Notes under the pieces: model-generated
Databases searched by the model: none
What the model saw: the letters and a program-made list of their open reading frames with translations, nothing else
Told to the model about the DNA's origin: nothing
In this document: one piece after another, positions 27,221 through 38,692 of the stretch
Numbering within the stretch: position 1 is the first letter of the stretch
Layout of the letters: every line of letters starts with the position of its first letter
Source: Roseateles_B flavus
GTDB taxonomy: Bacteria > Pseudomonadota > Gammaproteobacteria > Burkholderiales > Burkholderiaceae_C
NCBI RefSeq assembly: GCF_039872765.1
Contig: NZ_JBDPZC010000009.1
Span: forward strand, 62,001 to 126,000
DNA: 64,000 nucleotides
Reading direction: 5' to 3'
Program-made: the position numbers and the translations under genes

Positions 27221-27946
27221 TCATTGCTCGATGCTCGCGTTGTGATAGACCTCCTGGACGTCGTCCAGGTCCTCGATCACGTCCAGCAGCTTCTGCATGC
27301 GGGCGGCGTCGTCGCCGGCGAGGTCGATGGTGTTCTCTGCACGCATGGTGACTTCGGCGATCTCGGGCTTCAGGCCCGCGGCCTCCAGCGCGTTCTTCAC
27401 GGCCTCGAAGTCGCCCGGGGGGGTCAGGACTTCGATGGAACCGTCGTCGCCGCTGATCACGTCCTCTGCGCCGGCTTCCAGGGCCACTTCCATGACCTTG
27501 TCTTCCGAGGTGCCGGGGGCGAAGACCAGCTGGCCGCAGTGCTTGAACTGGAAGGCCACCGAGCCTTCGGTGCCCAGGTTGCCGCCGTGCTTGCTGAAGG
27601 CGTGGCGCACCTCGGCCACGGTGCGCACGCGGTTGTCGGTCATGCAGTCCACGATGATGGCTGCGCCGCCGATGCCGTAGCCCTCGTAGCGGATTTCCTC
27701 ATAGGTCACGCCATCGAGGTTGCCGGTGGCCTTGTCGACGTTGCGCTTGATGTTGTCGGCCGGCATGTTGGCGGCCTTGGCCTTGTCGATGGCCAGGCGC
27801 AGGCGGGGGTTCATCGCGATGTCGCCGCCACCAGAGCGGGCGGCCACGATGATTTCACGGGTCAGACGGGTCCAGACCTTGCCCCGCTTCTCGTCCTGAC
27901 GGCCCTTGCGGTGCTGAATATTGGCCCATTTGGAATGCCCTGCCAT
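27221..27946 (-). CDS. YebC/PmpR-family transcriptional regulatory protein
   Basis: A 241-residue protein of the YebC (TACO1) family, starting MAGHSKWANIQHRKGRQD, the invariant N terminus. Further blocks are AARSGGGDIAMNPRLRLAIDKAKAANMP, YEGYGIGGAAIIVDCMTDNR and FSKHGGNLGTEGSVAFQF. Members have been described as transcription factors, and more recently in relief of ribosome stalling at proline stretches. The 67-codon upstream extension reads through the divergent gene's promoter and is rejected. A TAAAAT hexamer lies about 95 nt upstream on this strand. Confidence 0.96.
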   Translation of the reverse strand: MAGHSKWANIQHRKGRQDEKRGKVWTRLTREIIVAARSGGGDIAMNPRLRLAIDKAKAANMPADNIKRNVDKATGNLDGVTYEEIRYEGYGIGGAAIIVDCMTDNRVRTVAEVRHAFSKHGGNLGTEGSVAFQFKHCGQLVFAPGTSEDKVMEVALEAGAEDVISGDDGSIEVLTPPGDFEAVKNALEAAGLKPEIAEVTMRAENTIDLAGDDAARMQKLLDVIEDLDDVQEVYHNASIEQ

Positions 27947-28079
27947 ATGTCTTGTTCTCCGGGTCGGCCGCTTGGCGCCTGCCGTGATTCCCCTGTGGAA
28001 TTCCGTGCGCTCCAGCCGTGATGGTGTTGGATAGACTGCGATTTTAGCTTTCGCCACCACCTCTTTCCCGGAGCCCCGC

Positions 28080-29696
28080 ATGGCCGACCCCATCCTGCTC
28101 GCCCGCCATGGCGATATCGAGTGCCACCTCCTGCCCGCCCTGGCCAACCGTCACGGCCTGATCACGGGCGCCACCGGCACCGGCAAGACCATCAGCCTGC
28201 AGAAGCTCGCCGAGAGTTTCAGCCTGCAGGGCGTGCCCGTCTTCATGGCCGACATCAAGGGCGACCTCACCGGCATCTCGCAGCCCGGCCAGGCCTCGGA
28301 AAAGCTGCTGGCCGTGCTCAAGGAGCGCGCGCTGGAGGCGCCCGAGCCGGTGGCCTGCCCCACCACCCTGTGGGATGTCTTCGGCGAGCAGGGCCACCCC
28401 GTGCGCGCCACCATCTCGGACATGGGCCCCCTGCTCATCGCCCGCATGCTGGCCCTCAACGAGACCCAGACCGGCGTGCTGCAGCTGGTCTTCAAGATCG
28501 CTGACGACCAGGGCCTGCTGCTGCTGGACCTCAAGGACCTGCGCGCCATGCTGCAGTACGTGGGCGAACACGCCAGCGAGTTCACCACGCAGTACGGCAA
28601 TGTCACGGCCGCCTCCATCGGCGCCATCCAGCGCGGGCTGCTGCAGATCGAGGCTCAGGGCGGTGACAAGTTCTTCGGCGAGCCGATGCTCAACATCGCC
28701 GATTTCATGCAGGCCGTTCCTGGTGCCCCCACGTCGCCTGCGGCGCCGGAGTCCGGCATGGGTGTGATCAACATCCTCGCGGCCGACAAGCTCATGGCCG
28801 CGCCGCGCCTGTACGCCACCTTCCTGCTGTGGCTGCTGTCCGAGCTCTTCGAGACGCTCCCCGAGGTGGGCGACCTGGACAAGCCGAAGCTCGTCTTCTT
28901 CTTCGACGAGGCCCACCTGCTGTTCAAGGACGCGCCGGATGCGCTGGTGGAGCGCATCGAGCTGGTCGTGCGCCTCGTGCGCTCCAAGGGCGTGGGCGTC
29001 TACTTCGTGACGCAGAACCCGCTGGACATCCCCGACACCGTGCTGGGCCAGCTGGGCAACCGGGTGCAGCACGCGCTGCGCGCCTTCACCCCGCGCGACC
29101 AGAAGGCCGTCAAGGCCGCGGCCGAGACCATGCGCGCCAAGCCCGGGCTGGACATCGCCAGCGCCATCAGCGAGCTGGGCGTGGGCGAGGCACTGGTGAG
29201 CCTGCTCGATGAGAAGGGCCGGCCCAGCATCACCGAGCGGGTCTTCATCCTGCCGCCGGGCAGCCGCATCGGCCCCATCACCGCCGAGCAGCGCCAGGCC
29301 CTGCTGCAAGGCTCGCTGGTGGCGGGCGTCTATGAGAAGCTGCTGGACCGCGAGTCCGCCTACGAGCGGCTCAAGGGCACGCCCGCGCCGGCTGCGCCCA
29401 GAGCGGGCGCGCCTGCGCGCACCGATGCCGGCGGCTCACTGGAAGCCGAGGCTCGCCAGGCCCTGCAGCGCGGCCCCGCCACGCCGGCCCCGGCACCGGA
29501 CGAGGGCAATGGCTTGATGGACGGCCTCAAGGATGTGCTCTTCGGCTCCACCGGCCCCCGCGGCGGCCGCCGCGAGGGCCTGGCCGAGGCCGCCGCCAAG
29601 TCCGCGCTGCGCAGCATGGGCAGCTCCCTGGGCCGCGAGATCATGCGCGGCGTGCTGGGCAGCATCCTGGGCGGCGGGGGCAGCCGGCGCCGCTGA
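28080..29696 (+). CDS. HerA-like helicase/ATPase, DUF853 (YjgR) family
   Basis: A 538-residue P-loop ATPase. Walker A GATGTGKTISLQ at about residues 29-40, MADIKGDLTGIS, a Walker B KLVFFFDEAHLLF near 270-282, and VYFVTQNPLDIPDTVLGQLGNRVQHALRAF holding sensor and Arg-finger elements. The C-terminal 100 residues are Ala/Pro/Gly rich and end in a hydrophobic GVLGSILGGGGSRRR tail. The family relates to the DNA-pumping HerA/FtsK ATPases, but E. coli YjgR has no settled role. It is divergent from yebC (133 nt between starts). Confidence 0.9.
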   Translation: MADPILLARHGDIECHLLPALANRHGLITGATGTGKTISLQKLAESFSLQGVPVFMADIKGDLTGISQPGQASEKLLAVLKERALEAPEPVACPTTLWDVFGEQGHPVRATISDMGPLLIARMLALNETQTGVLQLVFKIADDQGLLLLDLKDLRAMLQYVGEHASEFTTQYGNVTAASIGAIQRGLLQIEAQGGDKFFGEPMLNIADFMQAVPGAPTSPAAPESGMGVINILAADKLMAAPRLYATFLLWLLSELFETLPEVGDLDKPKLVFFFDEAHLLFKDAPDALVERIELVVRLVRSKGVGVYFVTQNPLDIPDTVLGQLGNRVQHALRAFTPRDQKAVKAAAETMRAKPGLDIASAISELGVGEALVSLLDEKGRPSITERVFILPPGSRIGPITAEQRQALLQGSLVAGVYEKLLDRESAYERLKGTPAPAAPRAGAPARTDAGGSLEAEARQALQRGPATPAPAPDEGNGLMDGLKDVLFGSTGPRGGRREGLAEAAAKSALRSMGSSLGREIMRGVLGSILGGGGSRRR

Positions 29697-29824
29697 GCGC
29701 TCAAGCGCTTCACGACGACTGAACGCATTTCGCGACGCCGCCCTGCGCCCCGTCGCGCCCCGGGGGACGCCAGCCGGCGCCCCCGGCACAGTGCAGCCAT
29801 CGACACCTCAACCAGGAGCCCACG

Positions 29825-30331
29825 ATGAGCAGCACAACCCTCTCCATGATTCTCAATCAAGTCCCGACCTGGGTCTGGGGCTTGCTGTTGGCACTCGTCG
29901 CCCTCGGCCTGAGCCAGGCCCGTGACCGCTGGGTCAGCGCTGCGCGCCTGCGCCGCATGCCCCTGGCCTTCCTCGCCTTCTCGGCCTGGAGCACGGTGGG
30001 CGCCTTCGGCTGGCAGGCCTTGACGGTGCTGGGATTCCTGGCCGGGCTCTCGGCCACGCGCCAGTTGGTCATGGCCAGCGGCTGGCCCGGCGCTGCGCGC
30101 CACGATGCGGCGCGCGGAGCCTACTTCGTGCCCGGCAGCTGGGCGCCCCTGGCCGTGATGATGGGCATCTTCGCCATCAAGTTCCTGATGGGCATGACCC
30201 TGGCCATGAGCCCGGCTCTGGCGCAGCAGGCCGGCGTGGTGCTGGGCGTGAGTGCGCTCAATGGCGCCCTCGGTTCGCTCTTCCTGGCCCGGTCCCGCAA
30301 CCTGATGGCCCGCAGCGCGCCGGCGGCCTGA
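29825..30331 (+). CDS. DUF6622-like membrane protein
   Basis: A 168-residue integral membrane protein with about five hydrophobic segments. The opening ILNQVPTWVWGLLLALVALGLSQAR resembles the small proteobacterial family I know as DUF6622; that match is from memory and no function is established. Conserved-looking Arg residues occur in loops (RDRWVSAARLRRMP; SATRQLV). A GGAG lies 10 nt upstream of the ATG. It stands between the HerA-like gene and the LytS-type kinase, without overlap. Confidence 0.68.
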   Translation: MSSTTLSMILNQVPTWVWGLLLALVALGLSQARDRWVSAARLRRMPLAFLAFSAWSTVGAFGWQALTVLGFLAGLSATRQLVMASGWPGAARHDAARGAYFVPGSWAPLAVMMGIFAIKFLMGMTLAMSPALAQQAGVVLGVSALNGALGSLFLARSRNLMARSAPAA

Positions 30332-30355
30332 GCCCCTGCTGCACAATCGCCCGCC

Positions 30356-31492
30356 ATGACCCAGGCCTCCCGCCCCTTCCGCTCCCTCTGGACCCGCAGA
30401 CAGGGGCTGCGCCAATGGCTCCACGGTGCCGCCGCGGCCTTTCTGTGGTGCCTTCTGATCGGTCTGGTGCTGGCAGGGGTGAGCGGCTGGCGGGACTTCT
30501 GGCACAACATCCTCTACTCCGTGTGCATCGGCATGTGCTGCTGGGGCCTCATCGACGCCAGCTTCCGCGGCCTGGCCTACGCGATGCGCAAGGGCCGCCC
30601 GTGCCCGGAAGGCGCCGAGCAGGAATGGCCCGGCCTGCCCTGGATCGCCCTGGCCGTGATCTTCGGATCGGTGGGGGGCTTCTCGATCGGCCAGCAGCTG
30701 GGCGACCTGATCTCCGGCCTGCACACCCGCAGCCTGTGGTCCGCGCAATGGAGCCACGCGGCCGCCATGCTGACGGTGACAGGCGTGGCCTCCCTGGTCG
30801 CCACGGCCTTCTTCTACACCCGCCACCGCATGGCCGCGGCCCAGGTCGAGGCCGAGCACGCACGCCGCGTGGCGGCCGAGACCCAGCTCCTGCTGCTGCA
30901 GGCCCAGCTGGAGCCGCACATGCTGTTCAACACCCTGGCCAATCTGCGCGTGCTGATCGGCCTGGATACCGCCCGCGCCCAGGCGATGCTGGACCAGCTG
31001 ATCGCCTTCCTGCGGGCCACGCTGGAGGCCTCCCGCGTAGGCCACCATGCCCTGCGCGACGAGTTCGCGCGGCTGCGGGACTACCTCAGCCTCATGCAGG
31101 TGCGCATGGGCGAGCGCCTGCAGGCCCGCTTCGAGCTGCCGGACGAGCTCGCCTCGCTGCAGCTGCCGGCCCTGCTGCTGCAGCCGCTGGTGGAGAACGC
31201 CATCAAGCATGGCCTGGAGCCCAAGATCGAGGGCGGCACGCTGAGCGTCCAGGCCCGGATGCAGGGCGAGGACTGCCTGCTGGTGGTCAGTGACAGCGGC
31301 CGCGGCCACTTCCCGGCCGCCGACACCGCGGGCACCGGCTTCGGCCTGCAGCAGGTCCGCGAGCGCCTGCAGGCGCGCTACGGCGAGGCCGCCGGCCTCA
31401 GCCTGAGTTACCCGCCCGACGGCGGCTGCCGCATCGAGATCCACATCCCGCGCCGCCTGATGACGGCGCCCGCCCCCGCCGCCTCCCCATGA
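30356..31492 (+). CDS. LytS/AlgZ-type sensor histidine kinase
   Basis: A 378-residue inner-membrane kinase of the His_kinase (LytS) class. About four hydrophobic helices fill residues 20-165, then a short coiled coil, then the phospho-acceptor motif LQAQLEPHMLFNTLANLRVL (His at about 186), in the position of the more usual QINPHFLFN; here Met replaces Phe. The HATPase part has LLQPLVENAIKHGLEPK and GTGFGLQQVRERLQARYG. Its last 4 nt overlap the start of a LytTR regulator. With no extracytoplasmic domain, it probably senses within the membrane. Confidence 0.92.
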   Translation: MTQASRPFRSLWTRRQGLRQWLHGAAAAFLWCLLIGLVLAGVSGWRDFWHNILYSVCIGMCCWGLIDASFRGLAYAMRKGRPCPEGAEQEWPGLPWIALAVIFGSVGGFSIGQQLGDLISGLHTRSLWSAQWSHAAAMLTVTGVASLVATAFFYTRHRMAAAQVEAEHARRVAAETQLLLLQAQLEPHMLFNTLANLRVLIGLDTARAQAMLDQLIAFLRATLEASRVGHHALRDEFARLRDYLSLMQVRMGERLQARFELPDELASLQLPALLLQPLVENAIKHGLEPKIEGGTLSVQARMQGEDCLLVVSDSGRGHFPAADTAGTGFGLQQVRERLQARYGEAAGLSLSYPPDGGCRIEIHIPRRLMTAPAPAASP

Positions 31493-32304
31493 GCCTCACC
31501 GCCCCCATCGCCCTCATTGCCGAAGACGAAGCCCTGCTCGCCGAGCACCTCAAGTCCGAGCTGCAGCTGCTGTGGCCGGAGCTGGATCTGCTGCCCATCG
31601 CCCCGCATGGCCAGGCCGCCGTGGACCTGGCCCTGGCGCGGCGCCCCAGCCTGTGCTTCCTGGACATCCGCATGCCCGGCCTCAGCGGCCTGGAAGCCGC
31701 CGCGGCCCTGGCCGAGGACTGGCCCGAGGGCGCGCCCTTCCCCTTGCTGGTCTTCGTGACCGCCTATGACCAGTACGCGCTGCAGGCCTTCGAGCACGCA
31801 GCCGTGGACTATGTGCTGAAGCCCGTGCAGCGCGAGCGCCTGGCCCAGACCGTCGCCCGGCTGAAGCAGTCCCTGGCCCAGCGCCAGGCCCCGCAGGCGC
31901 TGGACGCCACGCTGGACCAGCTGCGCCAGCTGCTGGCGCCCCCACAGGCCCTTGCCACGGCCTCGGCCCCGGCCGTGCCCCGCCTGCGTCTGCTCCAGGT
32001 CAGCCAGGGCTCCAGCATTCAGATGGTGCCCATCGAAGAGGTGCTGTTCTTCGAAGCGGCTGACAAATACGTGCGCGTGGTCACCGCCGGCAAGGAGCAC
32101 CTGATGCGGCTCTCCCTGCGCGAACTGCTGCCCCAGCTGGACGCCGAGCAGTTCTGGCAGGTGCACCGCGGCACTGTGGTGCGCGCCACCGCCATCGACC
32201 GCGCCGTACGCGATGAACAGGGCAAACTGACCCTGCATCTGCGCGATCACGCCGAGAAGCTGGGCGTCAGCCGGCTCTATGCGCACCTTTTCCGGGGGTT
32301 GTGA
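31489..32304 (+). CDS. LytTR-family response regulator (AlgR/LytR type)
   Basis: A 271-residue regulator. The receiver domain (about 5-125) has acidic pocket residues in AEDEALLAEHL, the phospho-acceptor Asp in LCFLDIRMPGLSG (about residue 58) and the conserved Lys in DYVLKPVQRERL. The LytTR DNA-binding domain fills about 165-268 (VLFFEAADKYVRVVTAGKEHLMRLSLREL; FWQVHRGTVV). It starts inside the kinase stop (ATGA). Targets cannot be read directly; no obvious paired LytTR repeats were noticed nearby. Confidence 0.94.
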   Translation: MSLTAPIALIAEDEALLAEHLKSELQLLWPELDLLPIAPHGQAAVDLALARRPSLCFLDIRMPGLSGLEAAAALAEDWPEGAPFPLLVFVTAYDQYALQAFEHAAVDYVLKPVQRERLAQTVARLKQSLAQRQAPQALDATLDQLRQLLAPPQALATASAPAVPRLRLLQVSQGSSIQMVPIEEVLFFEAADKYVRVVTAGKEHLMRLSLRELLPQLDAEQFWQVHRGTVVRATAIDRAVRDEQGKLTLHLRDHAEKLGVSRLYAHLFRGL

Positions 32305-32394
32305 GCGGCGGACCGTCGCGCAGCACCGATAAAATCCGCCCCTTCCCATTCCAACGAGGGGGCCGCGGCACATCCGGCGGCTCCTGAAACGCCG

Positions 32395-34200
<1,806 letters not shown>

Positions 34201-34229
34201 TCGACGAGGCCGCGGCCTCCCGCAATGAC

Positions 34230-34254
34230 AAGACCGCCCGAGGGCGGTCTTTTT
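34230..34254 (+). terminator. Rho-independent terminator of glnS
   Basis: AAGACCGCCC and GGGCGGTCTT with a 2-nt GA apex (opening to a small loop), followed by TTT. Confidence 0.9.
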
Positions 34255-34350
34255 CATGGCGCCGACGAGGGCGCTGATCAGCGCACAGGCCGCCTTTGAA
34301 GGCAGGCGTTCAGGAACACCGGCTCAGCAGGGGCCGCACGGGTGCAGGCC

Positions 34351-34581
34351 TCAGCCACGGCTGGTGACCACCGGTGCGGCGTACTCATGCCCCACCACGG
34401 CCCGTGCGAAGAGGTAGTTCTCGCGTGCCCGCTCGCTCAGCGCATCCAGGCTCACTTCGCCCCGCGCATCGCAGGGAAAGGCCAGGGCCTTGCCGCTGTG
34501 GAACAGGGATTGGAACCTCAGCTCGAAGCTGCTTTCGAACGGCCCCGCCACGCGCGGAGCGGTGCTTTCCAGGATGTTCAT
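34351..34581 (-). CDS. small conserved-looking protein of unknown function
   Basis: A 76-residue soluble protein, not matched to a named family. The start MNILESTAP is chosen because GGAGA lies 7 nt upstream; eight further codons upstream are possible. It has a mixed composition (FESSFELRFQSLFHSGKALAFPCDARG, then LDALSERARENYLFARAVVG) with one Cys, and looks folded rather than random. It sits alone between the glnS terminator and the DPP-IV gene. I recall similar short proteins in relatives but cannot verify this. Confidence 0.55.
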   Translation of the reverse strand: MNILESTAPRVAGPFESSFELRFQSLFHSGKALAFPCDARGEVSLDALSERARENYLFARAVVGHEYAAPVVTSRG

Positions 34582-34781
34582 GATCTTCTCCAACGACGCC
34601 CTCATCTTTGCTGTGGGCTTGATCCAAGACTAGGCCTCAATCGCGGGGGCCACCATGTGCAAAGGTCTCGATTCAACGTCGGATCCTCGAGATGGGTGGA
34701 CTAGGAAATGCACTGACATGATTTATTCACGACAGGCAATCCACATGCCCATCCACCCCGGGTTCCGGCTCAGTGGTGGAC

Positions 34782-37058
34782 TCAGGGACGCAGCTGCCGC
34801 TGGAAGAAATCCAGCTGCGTGCGCGCCAGGTGGTAGCGGGCCTTGCGGCCGGCCACGCCGTGGGCATGGCCCGGGTAGATGACGGTCTCGAACAGCTTGC
34901 CCTCGTTCTGCAGCGCCTGGATCATGCGCAGCGAGTTGTCGAAGAGCACGTTGTCGTCGGCGGTACCGTGGATGATCATCAGCGGCTTGCTCAGCAGGGC
35001 CGCGCGCGAGACCAGCTGGGCCTGCTGGTAGGCCGGCGCCTTGCCGCCCTCGGGCAGGCCGAGGTAGCGCTCGGTGTAGGCCGTGTCGTAGAGCGTCCAG
35101 TCGGTGGGCGAGGCGCCGGCGATGGCGGCGGCAAAGGGCGTGTCGGCGTCCAGCAGCGCCCGCAGGGCCAGGAAGCCGCCATAGGACCAGCCCATGAAGC
35201 CGATGCGGCCGGCGTCCACCGCCGGATACTGCTGCACCAGCTGGCGCACCGCGCCGAAGAGGTCTGCCACCTCGGTCTTGCCGAAGGCGTGGTCATGGGC
35301 GCGGGTGAAGTCACGGTCGCGGAAGGCCATGCCGCGGGTGTCCAGCATCAGCACGCCGAAGCCCTGCTGCTGGTAGAGCGCCAGGGTGGGCAGATCGCCC
35401 TGCCAGCGCCAGTTCACCGTGGCCGTGCCCGGGCCGCCATAGGCCCGCACCACGACGGGGTAGTTGCCGCTGAGGCTGGGCCGCGTGGGCGGCAGGAAGA
35501 TGGCGTTGAGCGGGGTCTTGCCGTCGGCGGCCAGCAGCGCGGGGAACTGGGGCTGCAGCTTCGCGGCGAGGTCCAGCACCAGCGGATCGGGCCGGGCCTG
35601 CTCGATGAGGCGCGGTGCCGTCCTGCCGTCCAGCAGGAGCAGCTCGGTGCGCGGCGCCTGCTGCCAGGAGGACTGCGTGATCAGCAGCCGCGTGCAGGCG
35701 GCATCGCCGCGCGCATCGCGCCAGCGGCGGGCCTCGCCGGGCTGGAGCTGGCGGACCTGGCCCTTGAAGTCGGCCTGGAACAGCTCGCGGCCGCGGCCGC
35801 GCTCGGTGGCGCCGGCAAAGACCAGGTGCTGCTCGCCCAGGCACACCAGCTGGGCCACGGGTTCGGGCTGATGCGTGAGGGCCTGCACGGCACCACTGAC
35901 GCGGTCGACCAGGTAGAGCTGGCGGCGCCCGCTGCGCTCGCTGCTCCACAGCAGGGCCGGCTTGCCCGAGCGCTTGAGCCCGGGCAGCTCGCGCAGGTCG
36001 TCATGCACCTCGACCCAGGCGGCATCGCGCTCGTCCAGCACCACATGGGGCTGGGCCTGGGCGTTGAACTCCAGCAGTTGCAGGCGCTTCTGGTCGCGCG
36101 TCAGCCACTGCAGCCAGGGACTGCCATCGGCGAACCAGCCGGCGCGGGCGATGTACTCGGCCTCGGCGGGCAGGGGCAGGCGCTGGGCCTCCGCCTTGCC
36201 GCTCAGGTCCAGCACGAGCGCCTGGACCTTGGCATTGGGGCTGCCGGCGGCCGGGTAGCGCTGCTCCACGAGGTGCGTGCCATCGCCACCGATCTGCGCG
36301 CGCCGGCGCAGGGGCACACCGGACTCGTCCACCTCGAGAGCCAGCAGCCGGGTGCCCTCGGGCGACCACCAGAAGCCGCGATGGCGGTGCAGTTCCTCTT
36401 CGGCGATGAACTCGGCCAGGCCGGTGGAACGCGTCTCGCTGCCCGTGTGGGTGAGACGGCGCGCGGGGCTGCCGTCCAGGCCCTGGATCCAGAGGTCGTT
36501 CTGCTTCACATAGGCCAGCTGCCGGCCTGCGGTATCGCATTGAGGATCGCGCTCGGGCTCCTGCTCGTCGTGGGTGAGACGGCGAACCTTGGGCGCGCCG
36601 CCCTGTGACTGCGCCAGCTCGACGCTGTAGAGGTCACCCGACAGGGGCAGGATCAGCTGGCGGTCGTCCTTGCCGCACCACTGGTAGCCGGTGATGCCTG
36701 CACCGCGCTGGCGGCGCCGCTCCAGGGCCATGCGCTCGGCCTCGGTCAGCACGGCCTCGCGCTGGCCGATGAGGTCGCTCGCGGCCACCAGGCGGCGGGC
36801 ATCGCCGCCGGCCACGGGCGTGCCCCACAGCTCGTTGACATCGGGGTTCGCCTCGGAGGGCCGAAGATGAGTCAGCCACTGCCCGCCCGGCGAGAGCACG
36901 CCGCCCAGGCCGGCGCGGCCCATCAGGGGCGGGTCGCCGTGGATGCGCTCCAGCGTCAGCGCGGGATCCAGGGCCTCAGGCGCGGCCGCGGCCTGCGCTT
37001 GCGGCCAGGCTGCCAGCAGGGGCAGCAGGGAAAGGAGAAGGCGGGATTTTTGAAGCAT
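34782..37058 (-). CDS. S9-family serine peptidase, dipeptidyl peptidase IV type
   Basis: A 758-residue exported peptidase. A signal peptide (about 1-23, ending AQA) is followed by a beta-propeller domain (about 45-500) with the DPP-IV Glu pair motif AEFIAEEELHRHRGFWWSP. The alpha/beta hydrolase domain shows the nucleophile GWSYGGFLALRAL, the acid Asp in HGTADDNVLFDNS and the His in YPGHAHGVAG. It should release Xaa-Pro or similar dipeptides in the periplasm. The gene stands alone, with about 100 nt to dusC upstream. Confidence 0.95.
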   Translation of the reverse strand: MLQKSRLLLSLLPLLAAWPQAQAAAAPEALDPALTLERIHGDPPLMGRAGLGGVLSPGGQWLTHLRPSEANPDVNELWGTPVAGGDARRLVAASDLIGQREAVLTEAERMALERRRQRGAGITGYQWCGKDDRQLILPLSGDLYSVELAQSQGGAPKVRRLTHDEQEPERDPQCDTAGRQLAYVKQNDLWIQGLDGSPARRLTHTGSETRSTGLAEFIAEEELHRHRGFWWSPEGTRLLALEVDESGVPLRRRAQIGGDGTHLVEQRYPAAGSPNAKVQALVLDLSGKAEAQRLPLPAEAEYIARAGWFADGSPWLQWLTRDQKRLQLLEFNAQAQPHVVLDERDAAWVEVHDDLRELPGLKRSGKPALLWSSERSGRRQLYLVDRVSGAVQALTHQPEPVAQLVCLGEQHLVFAGATERGRGRELFQADFKGQVRQLQPGEARRWRDARGDAACTRLLITQSSWQQAPRTELLLLDGRTAPRLIEQARPDPLVLDLAAKLQPQFPALLAADGKTPLNAIFLPPTRPSLSGNYPVVVRAYGGPGTATVNWRWQGDLPTLALYQQQGFGVLMLDTRGMAFRDRDFTRAHDHAFGKTEVADLFGAVRQLVQQYPAVDAGRIGFMGWSYGGFLALRALLDADTPFAAAIAGASPTDWTLYDTAYTERYLGLPEGGKAPAYQQAQLVSRAALLSKPLMIIHGTADDNVLFDNSLRMIQALQNEGKLFETVIYPGHAHGVAGRKARYHLARTQLDFFQRQLRP

Positions 37059-37161
37059 GCGGGATGCTACGCGTTGCCTTCCCCTCGCGGGCTCCGGGCT
37101 TGCACCGGGAAACGGGCCTGTGTGACGGGCTTCGTGCGAGCCGCGCCCGCATCAGGCCTGC

Positions 37162-38106
37162 TCAGGCGGCCTGCGTGAAGTACGCCCGCTCCAGCTCGGC
37201 CGGCACGTTGATCGTGCGCACGCGCTGGTAGGCCTCGCCCGCCTCAGGGTAGTGGCGGCGCAGATAGTGCAGCCACTGCTTGAGCCGGCCGGCCTGGTGC
37301 TTGGGCTGCACATGCGCCTGGACCTCGCGCCAGAACTGCAGCATCAGGGGCTGCAGGGCGTTCCAGTCCAGCCCCTGCCCTGCGCCCATCCCGCGCACGG
37401 CCAGCGCCAGGCCCGGATTGGCCACCATGCCCCGGCCCAGCATCAGCGCGTCGCAGCCGGACTCCTGCAGGCAGCGCCGCGCATCCTCCACCGTCCACAC
37501 CTCGCCATTGGCCACCACGCCCACCGCGGGGTCGAGCGCCTCGCGCACGTGGGCGATGCGGTCCCAGTAGGCAGGCGGCTTGTAGCCATCGGCCTTGGTG
37601 CGGGCATGGATCACCAGCTCCTCGGCGCCCGACTCGGCCATGGCCAGCGCGCACTCCAGGGTGCGCGACTGGTCCATGAAGCCCAGGCGCATCTTGGCCG
37701 ACAGCGGCATGTCCGCCGGGATGGCGCGCCGCACGGCACCCACGATCTCGGCGATCAGCTCGGGCTCGTCCAGCAGCACGGCCCCCCCGCGATGGCGGTT
37801 GACGCACTTGGCGGGGCAGCCGAAGTTGAGGTCGATGCCGGCAGGGTTCAACTCGGCCAGACGCGCGGCGTTCTCGGCCATGCAGGTCGGGTCCGAGCCC
37901 AGCAGCTGTGCGCGCACCGGCACCCCCGCCGGCGTGCGACCGCCCTGCAGCAACTCGGGCACGATGCGGGTGAACACGCGCCGGGGCAGCAGCATGTCGG
38001 TGATGCGGATGAACTCGCTGACGCAGCGGTCGATGCCGCCCACGCGGGTCAGCACGTCGCGCAGCATGTGGTCCAGCAGGCCTTCCATGGGCGCGAGCAG
38101 GATCAC
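37162..38106 (-). CDS. dusC: tRNA-dihydrouridine synthase C
   Basis: An FMN enzyme reducing U16 in tRNA. It is called as a 314-residue product with a GTG start (VILLAPMEGLLDHMLRD) overlapping the upstream gene's TGA, which removes a 34-residue shadow. Family blocks are NFGCPAKCVNRHRGGAVLL with the catalytic Cys near residue 98, PLSAKMRLGF, ELVIHARTKADGY, VVANGEVWTVEDA and LMLGRGMVANPGL. The short C-terminal helical domain and the LLDHMLRD start fit the DusC subgroup. Confidence 0.93.
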   Translation of the reverse strand: MILLAPMEGLLDHMLRDVLTRVGGIDRCVSEFIRITDMLLPRRVFTRIVPELLQGGRTPAGVPVRAQLLGSDPTCMAENAARLAELNPAGIDLNFGCPAKCVNRHRGGAVLLDEPELIAEIVGAVRRAIPADMPLSAKMRLGFMDQSRTLECALAMAESGAEELVIHARTKADGYKPPAYWDRIAHVREALDPAVGVVANGEVWTVEDARRCLQESGCDALMLGRGMVANPGLALAVRGMGAGQGLDWNALQPLMLQFWREVQAHVQPKHQAGRLKQWLHYLRRHYPEAGEAYQRVRTINVPAELERAYFTQAA

Positions 38107-38615
38107 GAGACGGCCTCCGTCGCGGTCACCGTCGGCAGCTCGCGCCAGGTGAGGTACAGGCGCAGATCCAGCTCCAGCTGGCCGTAGCGCGGCTCCATGT
38201 GCTGGCACAGCTGGTAGAAGGCCTTGTTGTGCTCCAGCTCCTTGAGGTGGGCCAGCTCGTGCACCACGATCATCTTCAGGAAGTCGGCCGGCGCCTCGCG
38301 GAAGAGGCTGGCGATGCGGATCTCTCGCCGGCTCTTGAGCTGGCTGCCCTGCACGCGCGTGCTGCGGGTGTGCGTGCCCAGGGCGTGCTGGATCACCTTG
38401 AGCTTGCTGTCATAGCAGACCTTGTCCAGCGGCGCGGCATTGCGCAGGTGGCGCTGCTTGAGCGCCTGCGTGTAGTCGAACAGGGCGCGGTCGCTCTGCA
38501 CCGTGTGCGGCTCGGCGTAGCGGGCGGTCAGGTAGTCGCCCAGGCGGCCGGCGTCGATCATCTGCCGGACCTGGTCCTGCAGGGCTGCCGGATAGCCGGC
38601 CAGGTACTTGAGCAT
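38103..38615 (-). CDS. YgjP-like metallohydrolase (DUF45 family)
   Basis: A 170-residue protein with the zinc-binding motif VVHELAHLKELEHNKAFY (HExxH plus a downstream His), typical of the YgjP/DUF45 group. The E. coli relative has been described as a UTP pyrophosphatase; here activity is inferred only. Start MLKYLAGYP is preferred over the ATG 27 codons upstream, whose extension is Arg-rich shadow sequence. Its TGA overlaps the dusC GTG start, so the two are coupled. Confidence 0.88.
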   Translation of the reverse strand: MLKYLAGYPAALQDQVRQMIDAGRLGDYLTARYAEPHTVQSDRALFDYTQALKQRHLRNAAPLDKVCYDSKLKVIQHALGTHTRSTRVQGSQLKSRREIRIASLFREAPADFLKMIVVHELAHLKELEHNKAFYQLCQHMEPRYGQLELDLRLYLTWRELPTVTATEAVS

Positions 38616-38692
38616 GGTCAGGAACTGCGACGGGAGGAATCCGGGCCGGGCCCGGACGCAAGGAAACCCGCGATTGTCCCTCAGCCGGCAAG

